Shown piece after piece: positions 9,484 through 21,890 of a DNA stretch of 64,000 nt (positions are counted from its first letter, which is position 1; each line of letters starts with the position of its first letter). Location: contig FWWN02000704.1 of NCBI GenBank assembly GCA_900175165.2, forward strand, positions 269,864-333,863, given 5' to 3'. The translations under genes and the position numbers were made by a program. The notes beneath the pieces are model-generated. The model made no database searches. It was not told where the DNA came from and saw nothing but the letters and a program-made list of their open reading frames with translations. The stretch is from Rhizomucor pusillus. Lineage: Eukaryota; Mucoromycota; Mucoromycetes; Mucorales; Lichtheimiaceae.

Positions 9484-12179
9484 ATGACTACAGAGACGAT
9501 CGTCAAAGTGCATCCCTTCTTTGCAAAGCGCAAGCTGGCCCCAAAACCTCCTCCTCCTGCCGCTGAGACGCAATCACAACCTCCTCCGCCGCCGATCAAC
9601 CCGCTTGTACTCAAATCTCGCGTCAAGCCTAATGAGTTTGGTCAATACCCTAAATCGTCAATACCCGCCGAAAGCTCGACGTCTTCAGCGAAACGCTACT
9701 TAAAATACCGGAATGCTTTACGCGAACAGCAGCGTGCGCAAGAGATAGAATTACATCCTCAACTGTTACGAGACGAAGAACTCAAGCTTGCATTTTATGG
9801 GCCCGACGAGTTGTGGCAAGAAGAATCGGTTTCATCCAAAGCTAAAAGCAGCCTTGCTCGAAGCGACGTACTCTGGCCGGACAAAGAAAATGGGCACGTC
9901 AGACAGTTAGAAGCTACTGAATATCCGTCGATCCAGCGTCCAATGTTCCCTGTAATTAAACCGGTACAACCAAATATCGATTTCGACATCGAGAAGATAC
10001 CCCCAATTAGTAATCGACCTGACTATGAACCGTCCCAGCCAGTCTACGCGAGCATGTCTCGCAGAGAAGTGGAGAAAATGATGGACAAAGTATACGCAGA
10101 AACACAGTGGAGTTCTTCGCGCGCTTGTCAGGCAAAACTTGATGCCACATTCACAAGTATGGATGAATCTGATAGATTATGGGCTGATCGGCACCGACCT
10201 CGGCAGATTCAAGAAATACTTGGCAATGATCACAACAATCAATATTTGCAACAGTGGTTGCAGCAATTAAAGGTTGCTGTGCCAAAGCAACAGCAAAAGA
10301 GAGGGACCTTTTCTATGGACCGGGATGACATGTCGCTGGATAGTAGCTCCGAAGACAACGATGACGAAAATGATGAAGATTTCCAGCCAGGTAACAAACG
10401 ACGAAGGGTAACATCCAAACGCAAGCCAATATCAAATATAATCCTGCTGGTTGGTCCCAACGGAGTCGGAAAGACCGCAGCAGTCTACACTGCAGCTGAG
10501 CAAATCGGCTACAACGTATTTGAGCTGCACGCTGGCGTAAGAAGATCGGGCAAGGACTTGATGGCTGCAGTTGGAGAAATGGCGGAAAGTCATCAGGTCA
10601 GCTTCTCAGGAACGGCTAATCAGGGCAGAAAGCGTCCAAAGAAAGCAACAGCCACCAAAAAAGTTGAAGCAGCAAAAGGTTCAATTATGCATTTCATGCG
10701 CCCCAGAAAGGAAGAGCCAATGGATGTGGATTCAGAAGAACAACAAGAGGATGATGACGACGAGGCTGAGGGAGTCAGCACCGCGGCGACCCCGCCATCA
10801 AGGGCTAAGCAATGCCTCATCCTTTTAGAAGATGTGGATCTCCTGTACGACGACGACAAGGGGTTCTGGACAGCAGTCAACGATCTAGCACAAAAGAGTA
10901 AACGACCTATTATTATGACGACCAATGGTGAGTGATGCAGAACCCGTAAAGTTTTGCAACGGTTGTCCAGTGAGCTAACTTGTTGAACGGGAGCAGACCC
11001 AGACCTGATACCCGTTGAAGGCCTCAAATTTCAGACTGTGCTAAGATACGTTCAACCAAGAACGAATACTTTGCTCCCCTACCTGCAATTGCTAGCACTA
11101 TCAGAAGGTTACCTCGTCAATCCAGGGGATCTAGTATCGTTAGTGGGAGCTATAGGGAGCGATATCAGGCGCTTGATCCATACACTTCAAGTGTGGTGCA
11201 AGCATATCAATCCGGAACCTTACACAGGAGGCCCACGACGAACATTTTGTGTATGTTCGCACCTTTTTATCGACTATATGGGGATGAACAACATTGTATC
11301 TCTGCCGACTGTGGAACGTCGCTTAGAAATAACTCAGCGGTACACCGAGCGCAGAGACCAGGTCGAGATTGATCAATTATGCTGGCGATACGTTCGAGAC
11401 AAGCCCGCGACGAGGTCCGTGAAGGAAGCATTTGCAGCCAACGATTTGAAAGCCATATACAATGCAATGGAAACCGCTTCATTCATGGATGCGTGGATAC
11501 GACCACATGGCCCCGAACAGGTACTAATGTCTTACAGGCAGAAAATGGCATTGTCATTGAATGATATTGAATGCTTGTAATTAGGTGCACGTTGTTGACA
11601 AGGATCTTATTTGTGGCTATGCTGGGACATATAACGTTGCATCAGCATCGTCGTACCAGGCTGCGGAGCCCGTAGCAGTGCTGAATGGTGAGCGCCTGGA
11701 AAACCGTAAATGGCAAAGACGATTCCATGAGTGGTCTGGTACCTGGGGCGACTTGTGCGACATGAGGTAAAAAAGAAGACAACAAACGTATTGTCATGCA
11801 AAAAAGAAAATATCAAAGTTAAACAAAATACCGGATTTAGGACTGCATTTTACGATGAATGCACGGAGGCTCTGGAGCGGTTGCTAAACTACCGCCTGGC
11901 AAATCAGCCGATCAAGCATATTGTCATGACCGAATACGTTCCTCGGATCCGTGAAATGTGTGAACACAAGTCCCGGAGATCGAGGCGAAAGCGGCACTGG
12001 ATGCTTGATGATGAGCAGGTGCAGACTCTGGTCCGTGAAAGGAAATTCCACGATGAGGTAGGTTGTTTCTGATCTTAATCATCCATGGGCTCACATGATT
12101 TCCATAGACTCGTCTCTGGTGTGCGCAGGCTGAAGAAAACGCTCACCGATGGAACTCGATTGGGCTAAAAATACTATGA
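9484..12179 (+). CDS. ELG1: Elg1/ATAD5-type PCNA-unloading RFC-like subunit
   Basis: 805-aa large subunit of the alternative clamp loader that removes PCNA from DNA after replication. The Walker A site is GPNGVGKTAAV, Walker B is CLILLEDVDLLYDDDKGF, preceded by DRLWADRHRPRQIQEILGN, typical of RFC large subunits. KVHPFFAKR near the N-terminus resembles a PCNA-interaction box. A long acidic insert sits between Walker A and B. Exons 9484–10927, 10997–11520, 11585–11766, 11841–12057, 12129–12179, all GT-AG and phase-consistent. The third exon begins after an intron hidden inside an open frame (donor GTACTAATG at 11521). An in-frame ATG at 9319 would add 55 residues without conserved content. Confidence 0.92.
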
Positions 12180-12262
12180 GGTACACGCCTCAAGAAAACT
12201 TTTTTTCTTTTTCTTCCTTCTCCTCTCTTTGCTCCTCCTCCTTTTATATCTTGTATAATTAA

Positions 12263-15200
12263 ATGGACGAGCCGGTCTGTTTCAAATGCCATCGACCATG
12301 CGATAACTCATTATCAGTGGCATATCGATTCTACCATCCATCGTGCTTTTCATGCGAGGCAAGGTTCTCCATATTTGCAAGAGATAATAAACTTTTTTCT
12401 TTTGAAAAAGAAAAAAGCTAAAAGAGAGAGTGCGCATGATTTAGGACTGTCAGGAGCCTCTTGCGTATAATTACCACATTGCCGATGATAGAGTCCTATG
12501 CGAACGAGATTATAAACTGCGGCGCGGCATTATTTGTAAAAGATGCTACAGACTAATTGCACCTTCTGACAAGACAACGGGGGCGGGGGCGGCGCACGCT
12601 GTAGGTCGCTATAAATACCACGACACTTGCATGAAATGCGCAGTTTGCAAAAAGTCCAGCAAAAAGCAGCAGCAATCCAAGGAATGGTACGTTCATAACA
12701 ATCAGGCATACTGTCGATACCACTACTCGTTGCTACACGCGCCGATTTGCCCTGGATGTCAGCAAGCCGTGCTATCAAAGGGAGCAGCGACGGCGGATCC
12801 TCGATGGCATCACGAATGCTACATGATCCAAAAGTATTGGAATATCCAGCTTTCCGTCCAGCAACAGCCGCCCAGCGCCACACATAGGATCCTTTTCCCG
12901 CCGCCTGTCGAGGAGCAGCTTCGCAGAACACAGGCAGAGATGGATCAAAGACGAAAACAGGTGTGGGAAGAAATGCGAGCGTTCGAGGACTCGCTGGCCA
13001 CGTGTATCTGGGACATGGCACTACACATCACGGCCGGGGCTGTTGCAGAGTGTCTGCAAATGGCGAGTCAGTTGACGTGGCACCTCAAGATCTTGCTAGC
13101 TGCACACCAGGCGATCCATCATCGCAACGATAGCAAGGCACAAGAAGGCAAGTTCAGTCTTTTCTTTTCCTTTGCATTAAAAAAGGGACTACTGTTTAGA
13201 GAGAGAGAGAGAGCAAGACAATCACTACTCTCTCTATCTATCTGTCTCTATTTTTTATGTTTTTGCTCTCTTGCTGTGAAAAAAAGGGAATTTTGTATGC
13301 TCATTCATATCCCTATACGTACTAAAGAAACCGAGTGTGATGCCTTGTGCAGGAATGTGTGTTTGCGAGTTATCCAGTTTTATGGATTAGTGCACAAACA
13401 TCAGTCGGAAATTCCCAAGCAGGTGGTCACCTTTGTTGCTAACCTGGCGGCTCAGCTGAAAGCTCTGTTGCGCACAGGTCTGCTGGAGGCTCTACATTCG
13501 GTGAGTATATATATAATTAGAGAGAGAAAAAGCATATCTGTATATATACATGAACTTCTGATCTCTCTAGTAGGATCAAGAACGAGTATTTGACAAGTTC
13601 CTTTCGCCGTTCCTGCATTTGAAGAAACAGCGATTGTGGGTTTCAGGACGATTCTGGTTCCAGGGCTCTCCCTTTGATTTCAGCAGAAGCGTGCTCACGG
13701 GCGAGTTGTGCGCGACGTGCGGCCAGCTTGTAGACTCTGCGTGTTTTCGGTTTGGACGAATTGCAAGGTGGCACAGGTCTTGCCTCGTGTGCCAGGCTTG
13801 TCGATCACACATTTCTGAGCCGCAGAATGCACGCATCGGGCAATCGAACGATAATGCGGACCTGTTATTGCTCTGCGAAGAGTGTACGCGCAACCCGGAT
13901 AATCGGCGCAGTTATATCATGCAGCAACGTCCACCCGTTCGCGTATCGCAGATTGAACAATGCTTGTTTCTGCTGTGCATCAATTTGGCAAGAGTACAAG
14001 GTAAATGGACATTTAGAGTTTTCACAGCGTTGCACAGGCTCTCGTCCGGCTGATCGACGAAAAGGTGTACGCTAACTTCCTTTTTTTCTGCTTTTCTCCC
14101 ATCTGCCCCGTATGCTTTCTCCCGCACATGTATACATAGAGTATAAGATGATGTTCACGACGACGAAAGGTATCGGTCTCCTAAACGACGCTCTCTTGGT
14201 CGACGACGACGACGCGCACAGTAACTCTGGCGGAGAACCCGCGACAACAACGCTTTTGCGGCGCACCATGACTGCCACCAAAGTACGATCGAAAGATCAG
14301 GACGGTACCGCAGCGACGACAGCAACAGCGGCAGCAGCAGCAGCCATTGTTGGTGTGCGCCGCGCAGCGTCGCTTGGTCGACGGCGCATACCCGAACCAA
14401 TCCAGCAGATCAGCCATCCTTTCCCACTAGTTAAATTAAGCGACAAGCAAGACTTTGCGGTGCGCCACTTGGCTGTCGTGCTGTGCCTTGAACGACGCCT
14501 GATCACCATGGAGGATGTCCCCGCATTGCTGCATATGAAAAAGGCAATTTCGTTGTGGAGCAAATTGAAAAAGACAACGCTGAGAGGTACAGGCAGCGTT
14601 CCTCCGACTATGCAAGCGTACAAAACATTCGGCGTCCCTCTCGCATCGCAGCAGTTTTCAAACCCTGACTGGGCATTTGTCCAAACTCTGGCTGACAAGT
14701 ACCCGTCGCTGACGCCCTACTATTCTTCGCATGCTCGGATCCCGCCCGTTGTACAGAACTGCATCCTTGCTCTTATGGAATCAGGCAAGCAAAGGGCAAA
14801 ATAGATCATATATCCAGTACACTGACATATTGCTGCAGATATGAAAGTTGAAGGGCTGTTTCGCAAGAATGGCAATTTCCGTGAACTCAACGAAATATGC
14901 GCCAAAGTCGATGCTGGCGAGCGATACTGGGAGTATCTAAAAAAGACATCTGCCGTGCAGCTGGCGGCGCTGTTGAAGAGATTCTTTCGCGATTTGCCAG
15001 AGCCGTTGCTTACCTACAAACTACGACGCGTGTTTCTCGCGGCTATCCGTAAGCTGATGCAAGCGTGTGGCGATAAACATAACGTTTAAATTAAAAAATG
15101 TTTAAAACAGGCGCAGAAAGCATGGCGGACACCAAACGACTGTTGCACTTTGCATACTGCGTGCTTCCGAAACCCAACAGAGATGTCACCTTGCTGTTGT

Positions 15201-15679
15201 TTACGTTTCTCAAATACCTGGTGACTCACTTTGGAGATGTTACACTCATGCATACAGACAACATTGCGCGTGTGTTCACACCAAGCATCTTTTATCCCGA
15301 ATCACAGCAACATCGCAACACCTCACCCGAAGATATTGCAGTCGTAAAGTTGCTGATAACAAACATTGATGAATTTTCAGTGATACCCGAGGATTTTATC
15401 GAATATTTGCGGGATGAGACCATGATCAAGCTCTTAACAACGAACGACGTCATTTCGTCCAAGGAGTTCCTGCGTATTTGCGGCAACGTCGTTAAATTGG
15501 CTAGGGCCACTAGCGACAAGACGCGATCGGCGATCGTGCTTCCAACAAGTACCGCAAGCAGCAGTAGCAGCAGCGTCGCCACCGCACCGCCGCCGCCAGC
15601 GCCCCAGCAATTATCGCCGACTTCAGCAAAGTCAATGCAGGTCAACCTTTTGCGCAGATCCATCTGGTCAGACCATTGA
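12263..15679 (+). CDS. Triple-LIM RhoGAP (Lrg1-like)
   Basis: About 945 aa: two N-terminal LIM zinc fingers (CFKCHRPC…; CKRCYRLI…CAVC…CRYHY…CPGC), a central helical region, a third LIM (CATCGQLVDSACF…CEEC) and a C-terminal RhoGAP domain with the arginine finger in EGLFRKNGNFREL. This is the layout of yeast Lrg1, which turns off Rho1 in cell-wall signalling. Exons: 12263–12358, 12445–13151, 13353–13500, 13574–13993, 14038–14064, 14142–14784, 14839–15066, 15111–15679. Introns 1 (GCAAGG, 12359) and 6 (GCAAGC, 14785) have GC donors; after 14784 no GT occurs before the in-frame stop. The second intron (13152 or 13148 onward) and the 5th and 7th junctions are less certain. Ala- and Ser-runs lie in linkers. 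Confidence 0.88.
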
Positions 15680-16014
15680 TGAGTTATATCTATGTGTAAT
15701 ATTACCGTTCTGTCTCTCCATCCGCCCTATTCCCGCACCCTTTGCTTTATGTAACTCCACTAAGTTTATGCCACCCTTTATGCGTTATGTACAGTACATA
15801 GTGTAACACGCAGATAGATATACATGTGTCTGCGGGCCGCTGTACAGTAAAGATTCTTCTCGCCCATCCAACAGTGTAATATCCTATTTGCTGATCAACC
15901 ATGTAATATACGTAGATTCCAAGGATCCAAATGATTCGATTGATTTGTCGATGATTTTAATAATGATAATGTATTTTACAAGGTATGATGCGTCGTAGAA
16001 ATGCAAAATTAATC
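15680..16014. other. Convergent 3' spacer
   Basis: Between the 3' ends of the RhoGAP and GCIP-like genes. Contains AT-rich stretches suitable for transcript ends; no gene seen. Confidence 0.5.
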
Positions 16015-17055
16015 TCACACTGCTGTTATCTTTTGCACTGCGTTGGTGGCAGCTGTTAGCAGGATTGGTGTGTCGATGGGGGATGCTAGAGGTATTGCTC
16101 TACCGCGAAGAGGCGCCGTTATTATTTCGTTTCTTGCATCTCGGATACTTTTTGAGCGCACATCTATGTTTGCGTCGGCGTGAATAATCTCTTCTATGTT
16201 TGCATGCACACAACACTTTACCTCGAACCATTTTGCGTGGTCTCCTGATGCTCGTTCCTGGGCAATGGCGATAAGGTCTAGTAACTTCTTGATAAAGGCA
16301 GGTATATCCACCGGCTGATCCTCCTCGTACAGTTGAGAAACAAGAACGTCGGTCTCGTCAGCAAGTTCCTTTCCGCTCTTCCACAGTCGATCACACCACT
16401 CATTGTCGTTTGCCGCGTCTGCCAGGCACCGCCGCTCGATCTTTTGGAATACAAGTACTGCAACGTCCACCAGCTTTGCGCACTGCTTTTGCACCTCACT
16501 TTCCACTTGCTCCTTCTTTGGTTCCTCCTCTTCTTCGTCCTCATCGTCATCATCGATACCGTGATCATGCACTTCTTCCTTGACATCTGATAATGTTTCG
16601 CGCATCTGTTTCCAGGACGCTACGGCGGCTGCGTGGTTTGTGGCAGGCATATCATTTTGCAATGTCTTGCAAGTCTCCCACAGCGCAGCGGTGGGGACCA
16701 TGAATTCTACCTTGTGCTCGTCCTTATCCATAAACGTCGAACACAGCGACTGAACTCCAAGCAGTAGCTGACGAATCGTTGTGGTATAACTTGCTTTGAA
16801 TGCCTGGTACCCGGACTGTGGCACGCCGTGATAGAAACCCACTAAACGATACACGCTGTCGCTCATTTCTTGCACCATGCGCTGTGCATCGCCCGGTTTG
16901 CGCGGTGGTTTGCACGCAAGTGTAAGTTTCGTCGCATCATGTGCGAGCACTTTACCGAGCTTGCACATTTTGTCGTGGAAATCAATGCTGCTGAACGTCT
17001 TGTCCTCAACCACTCGATCGCTCGATTTTAGCTCATCCAGGTACGTTGCAGCCAT
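16015..17055 (-). CDS. GCIP/CCNDBP1-like (Grap2 and cyclin-D-interacting) protein
   Basis: Intronless, 346 aa. The helical layout matches the Grap2/cyclin-D-interacting family: an N-terminal four-helix part (DKMCKLGKVLAHDATKL, YRLVGFYHGVPQSGYQAF), a central acidic linker (DDDDEDEEEEEPKKE) and a C-terminal helical half (CAKLVDVAVLVFQKIERR). In animals the family represses transcription through cyclin D and bHLH partners; the fungal role is not established. The start is the first ATG, in AGCCATGG-like context. Family assignment is by pattern, moderately sure. Confidence 0.7.
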   Translation of the reverse strand: MAATYLDELKSSDRVVEDKTFSSIDFHDKMCKLGKVLAHDATKLTLACKPPRKPGDAQRMVQEMSDSVYRLVGFYHGVPQSGYQAFKASYTTTIRQLLLGVQSLCSTFMDKDEHKVEFMVPTAALWETCKTLQNDMPATNHAAAVASWKQMRETLSDVKEEVHDHGIDDDDEDEEEEEPKKEQVESEVQKQCAKLVDVAVLVFQKIERRCLADAANDNEWCDRLWKSGKELADETDVLVSQLYEEDQPVDIPAFIKKLLDLIAIAQERASGDHAKWFEVKCCVHANIEEIIHADANIDVRSKSIRDARNEIITAPLRGRAIPLASPIDTPILLTAATNAVQKITAV

Positions 17056-17246
17056 GTCGCAGCATGCTTTCAGCTGTTCTGTGTTTTTTGTTCGAGTCGG
17101 TATTTTAGCAACAGAGAGAGAGACGATGGTGTTTTTATTTACACAAAGGTGTCATACTTTGGAACTCTTGCTCTGTGGAGGCCATATGTGGTATTCAAAA
17201 AGTATAAAGAGAACGATGGGGATAGACTAAAAAATTATGAGTTTTC

Positions 17247-20200
17247 TCAGCCACTGCTGACTTGGCCGGTGGCAGCAGCTGCAGCAGCTGCATGAAGCGG
17301 GTTGACAATCGTCACTTGCAGCTTGGGCCGAACAACGTTCATGTCTGCACTGACAACCACGTCTACCACGGACAGAAATTTAAGTGTCACTGTCATTTCA
17401 TCCTCGACATATCCATGCTCCTGGTCATCATCATCGTCAAGGTCGATTACGAGGTTATCTCCATCGTTACTTTCAGCGTCTTGCTGCTGCTCTTCGTCGC
17501 TGCATGAACGCCTAATAGCTGCAGTCCTTTCCCAGTCAATTTCCATTGTATGCGTAGCCGCATCAAACGTTGCTTGTCCACCAGGCAATGTATCCTTATC
17601 CAGTGCGATCTCCTGCGCCAGCTGGTATTCTGGGAAATACAACGTAACGTGCTCAGGGCGCATGTTTATCACAACTGCTTGCTGATGAGTTTCCTCTTGC
17701 GTGTAAACATAGGCAGCGGAGTACAGTGCACAGCTAGCGCGGTGAACGGCATCTTTTGCAATACGCTTCAGATTGCAGTGTCTAGAGACTTTGGCAAACG
17801 TGTGCTCCTGCTTGCGAAGCTGGCTGTCGGATTTCAAGGCCGCATGAAGCTGGCGCTGCACGGCGATGCTGATATAGTTGTGTAGAGGATGGCAGAACTC
17901 GGTGTACAGCGGCGCGCCGTACGAAAAATGATGGTAATGCGAAATATCCATGGAGCCTGCGGAGAAATACTGCGGTGATGGCAACGCGCTGCGTAGCATG
18001 TACTCGACTGCTTCCCGTTTTTCTTCTTCCCATATATCCGACGCAGCCTTGAACATGCCTAGCAGACTACCAGTAGCGCCGTTGTCTTGGAAGTATTCTC
18101 GAACGATATCCTAGGTAAAATGACCGTTCTTGCTCAGCAGTCGTTTTTCCTTTTCACACATTCGGAAACTTACTAGTTTGGCAAGCTCGTTGCTCTTGGG
18201 TTCTTCTTGGCGGCACAGCAAGGCTTGATCGGTATACTTGCTGGAAATCTTTTGCCCAACTTTTTCGCCAGCAACAATTTCTAGTTCCTGTAACAACGAC
18301 GCGTTCTTGCACGACACTCGCTGCATAGCCTTGGGGTATCCGCTTGCTGACAGCTCAAATGCTTGATACGACTCAGGTAAGCCAATGCCATCGTCAGCAA
18401 GCCGATGCGCACGCAGCGCGCGACAAATATCCAGCAACCTGTTTAATCGAGTGTCATGTTCTTCCAAATCATCACTTGCGTCCACTGTGCATTTTGATCT
18501 TTTTGATAATAGCCCAGGTGGTCAGCTTTACGGAGAAATAAATGAGTGAATATTTTGCTTTCTACCTGACGATGGTTTTTGCAATTCGAGTATTCAAGAT
18601 CGTTCCTGTCTTTGTAATCCGGCACAACACAGACAGGGCCAGCCTGTCAACGTTATCTGCAAAAACGACACGCTCCTCTGCAAAGCTGGGAGGAAACATC
18701 GGGATCTCTTGCTCGACAAGTCTGACAGTGACAGCGCGTTCCTTGGCCTCTCTATCGAGCAGGGTATTCGATCGAACCAGAGTCGCTAGATCGGCAACGT
18801 GGATGCCGACCTCGGATACATTATTTTCAACGTATTTAATCGAGTACGCGCAGTCGCTACCGTCTTTCACAGTAAATACATCTAGGTCTTTGAGATCCAG
18901 CCTGTTTTCAGAAACAAGATCTTGGATGGGTGGTACAGCGGCAGCAGATTTGAGAACACCTGGTGTGAAACCGTTCTGCTTCAGGTGATGGTCAGCCATG
19001 AGCGCGCTTGAGTGTACGGGCAGCTCGCCCATGTGCCCGATCTCGCGCTCGATAGAGCCAAACGGATGGAGCGAAGTCGCTGGCCACCTTTGCACCGTGC
19101 CCTGCCAGTTCCATCAATGATGAGAGACAGAATAAGATAAAGAATGAACTAGAATACTTGCGATAAAAATCCGGTTTCTGTATTCTTGATGGTACTCTAC
19201 AAAGTTGAGTGGCGCGTGTTTGATTGGTATAGCAACCAGGGGCAGCCGTTTGTCAGCCGGCACAAACCATATAATTTTTGGTGCTGCCCCCGATGAAGGA
19301 ACTTCTTGCTGCTGATGATGATGATGAGATGTTGCGCTGCTTGGTCTGTGCAGCGACAATGTCCTGAATATGCCAAAAAATTGTTACTATTGGTATAAAC
19401 CTCTCTATGTTTGTAACTATGTACCCTGATAATAGCATCCGTCTCGGACGCTCGAGAATACACACAACTTTGCCGCAGTATGCCGGCCGCCGCTGCTCAG
19501 AAAGCATGCTAGTTCCATGTTCAGGGATGGACTGCAGCGACGGCGGTGCAGGTGAAATAGTTGAACAAGACCTGTGACGCGCATGTTTCCGTGCGTGTTT
19601 CTCTGCAAGCATAGTATCGACGTCAACGAGCTCGACGGCTACAATGTCTCCGTCGAGGGCACGATTTCTGTTACGTGATCCGTAAATGTAAATGTTTGCA
19701 CCGCCGAGTTCTTCACACGCCACGTTAGCATCCGAGCTATCCTGCCAGTCAACTGCCAGCGTGCCAGCAAAGAGCTCACGTGCCTGCACAAGATGCGTCG
19801 CGATGGGAAGTGGCAGGTGAGGCGGGTACAGCGTACGCCGCGACGCAAAACCACCGGCTGTTGAGGAGATCTGGCCAGACACAGAGTAGCTTCTAGGCCG
19901 TTTTGGAAAAGAAGTATCTGGCGGCTTGGCGGTAGAAGAAGAAGCAGAAGAAATATCCAGAGGATGCTTCAGATGTGAATAAATGTGATCGTCTTCTACG
20001 TCGTCCTCCTCTGCTGCTGCGTCTGCTGCTATACTTTGCGAGATTTCAGATATCTGATGATGATGTCCATTGTTCTTGTTATTGTAAGCTTTCGACATGA
20101 GTCTTTCAGTCGACGCTTTTATCTGATGAGCCGGTTCGGAATGTCGCCTTGTACTTTTTCGCGACGGACTATTAGTTTCTGCATCGTACTTGAATGTCGG

Positions 20201-20449
20201 TAATCGTTTCATTTCTGCAATGATATCCTGTATTGACTGCAATGCAGGTGACTCTTGTTCGCGCGATGCATTCTCGTCGATGGACAATGCAGACGATGAC
20301 TTGCGACGGCGACCACGCTTCCCACGACGATGATTGTTCTTTTTGTTCGGCACAGATATTGTCGATGATGCTTCTGCCGTCTGTCTTTCTTGGTTGGTCA
20401 AGTCGTCGTCATCGTGCTCGTGATGTCCTCCATCGACACGGCCGCGTAC
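17247..20449 (-). CDS. Ssd1/Dis3L2-like RNB-fold protein, probably catalytically dead
   Basis: About 983 aa plus a missing N-terminus. Cold-shock-like part (FAGTLAVDW…GDIVAVELVD; PKIIWFVPADKRLPLVAIP), then RNB landmarks RWPATSLHPFGS, EVGIHVADLATLV, VRLVEQEIPMFPPSFAEE and LALSVLCRI. The Mg-binding DPxxAxDxDDA stretch reads TVKDGSDCAYSI, and the usual YTHFTSPIRRYAD reads YTEFCHPLHNYIS, so nuclease activity is unlikely, as in yeast Ssd1, an mRNA-binding wall-integrity regulator. Exons 20449–19425, 19363–19162, 19101–18566, 18498–18174, 18110–17247. The second intron uses a GC donor (GCAAGT at 19161) to give RIFIGTVQRWP. A 5' exon is required (the acceptor at 20450 is phase 0) but was not pinned down. 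Confidence 0.82.
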
Positions 20450-20508
20450 CTATAATCCCCATCGAATGTGGTTAAACACAAGAAACTCGTCTTGTATATT
20501 ACGCGCGC

Positions 20509-20562
20509 AAAATGGACCTCGTTTGAATGTTCAACGGTCTCCATACAACCGTAAAAGGAAGG
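20509..20562 (+). repeat. Left copy of a ~52-bp direct near-repeat
   Basis: Shares about four fifths of its bases with 21836–21890, including the core CTCGTTTGAATGT and GTCTCCAT. On the minus strand both copies read as an ATG-initiated peptide, METxxHSNExHF. Together they flank the 163-aa gene at 21092. Confidence 0.7.
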
Positions 20563-21091
20563 AAAAGCGAGAAAAAGCGAGAAAAAGCAAGAATAAAGAG
20601 GATACGCGGGAAGGAAAAGGTTGAATTTGCTGATGGGAGTCGTCAAACCTCACCAGTCAGACATGGTTACACGCGGGTCCGCGGGAAGAGAAAAAAGTTG
20701 CATGATGTCGTACAGTTCTGCCTGCCTGCCTGTCTGTCTGTTGCTACCTGCATAAATAAACTTACCTGTGCTGCCTTAAGTCCTGGTTGGTTGAGAAACG
20801 TGTCCACCCTTTTTTGTATACTTCAAATATCTAACACCTGACTCTGCAAACATGGATCACAAAAAATTTTAGCTTGATTTCATCCTAAAATAGCGTATTT
20901 AGACGACAACCAAACATCATGTACTTTATTGATCAAGTTAGAGCATTTGTCCTTGGACATATATCACGAGAAAGAACGATGTCCTTACTCTAACAATGAC
21001 ATATTCATAAACACAGGGGTCTTTTATCCGCCCTTCAATGCATCTCAGCTGTTGACATGGGTTTACACAACTCCTCTTTCACTTTATAGCA

Positions 21092-21789
21092 ATGAAACGC
21101 GTCAATATCTTTACTGACAAGAGCCCGAGTGAGTTAAACAGTGTCTGCATTTTACATTGTCAGGCTATGCATAGTTGACACACTTCTGCTCTGCAGCTTC
21201 CGAACATAATGCGGAATTGTTAGCGCGAGGTATCCGTGCGCAAGACAGCAACTGCTACGTTGAAATCAAGGAGCTTGCAAAGACTCCCGAAGGAGCGACC
21301 ACGGGAGCTGTCGAGCCTGAGAAGAACGATGACGAGAATGCACTGGATGCTGAATTTCTGCTATTTCCAACGACGTAAGCCCTATCGATTCGTTTTTGTT
21401 GTTGAACGCGAGACAAGTGAGAGCTAACTGCACGGCAACGATAGTGGTACATTGTCGCTTTTTGAGAAGCGCTATTTTAAGCAACAGCACGGCAACCCTT
21501 TGTTGGAAGACAAAAAATATGGCGTTCTAATGACGAGCAAGACCACATTTGATGGGCCGTCAGCTACACCCGGTCATCAACTCGATAATCGGTAATTACA
21601 TTAGTATTTGTTTGTAGTAGAAAATGTGGCCTGGGTGTTGACAAGCAGCGGTAATATAGATTGATTGAACGCCTAGCCCAACAGGGGATGTCGCATTTTC
21701 CAGTAGTCGTTGAGCGCACGGACGATGATGAGATCGAACGAGCGGGCAGACGTCTAGCACTTACCTACAACAACGAACGGATTGCTTAA
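21092..21789 (+). CDS. Unrecognised 163-aa protein, four exons
   Basis: Exons 21092–21128, 21197–21374, 21445–21591, 21660–21789. All three introns are GT-AG, 68–70 nt, and phases match (1, 2, 2), which strongly argues for a real spliced gene. The predicted protein starts MKRVNIFTDKSP, contains a 20-residue acidic stretch (EPEKNDDENALDAEF) and a dense conserved-looking block (TLSLFEKRYFKQ…YGVLMTSKTTFDG…LIERLAQQGMSHFP). No signal peptide, membrane segment or catalytic motif is evident. It matches no family I know. It sits alone between the Ssd1-like and bHLH genes, flanked by a direct repeat pair. Confidence 0.65.
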
Positions 21790-21835
21790 ATAAGGAAGGA
21801 AAAAGATAATTCTTACACACATACTTTTACGGCGG

Positions 21836-21890
21836 GAAAATGGATCTCGTTTGAATGTGCAGTAGTCTCCATGCAGCTCTAAAATAAAAG
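21836..21890 (+). repeat. Right copy of a ~52-bp direct near-repeat
   Basis: Partner of 20509–20562, in the same orientation, 50 bp past the stop of the 163-aa gene. On the minus strand it reads METTAHSNEIHFPAVK and is followed by a good donor (GTATGTG), so it could be a first exon on that strand, although no downstream exon was found. Confidence 0.7.
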
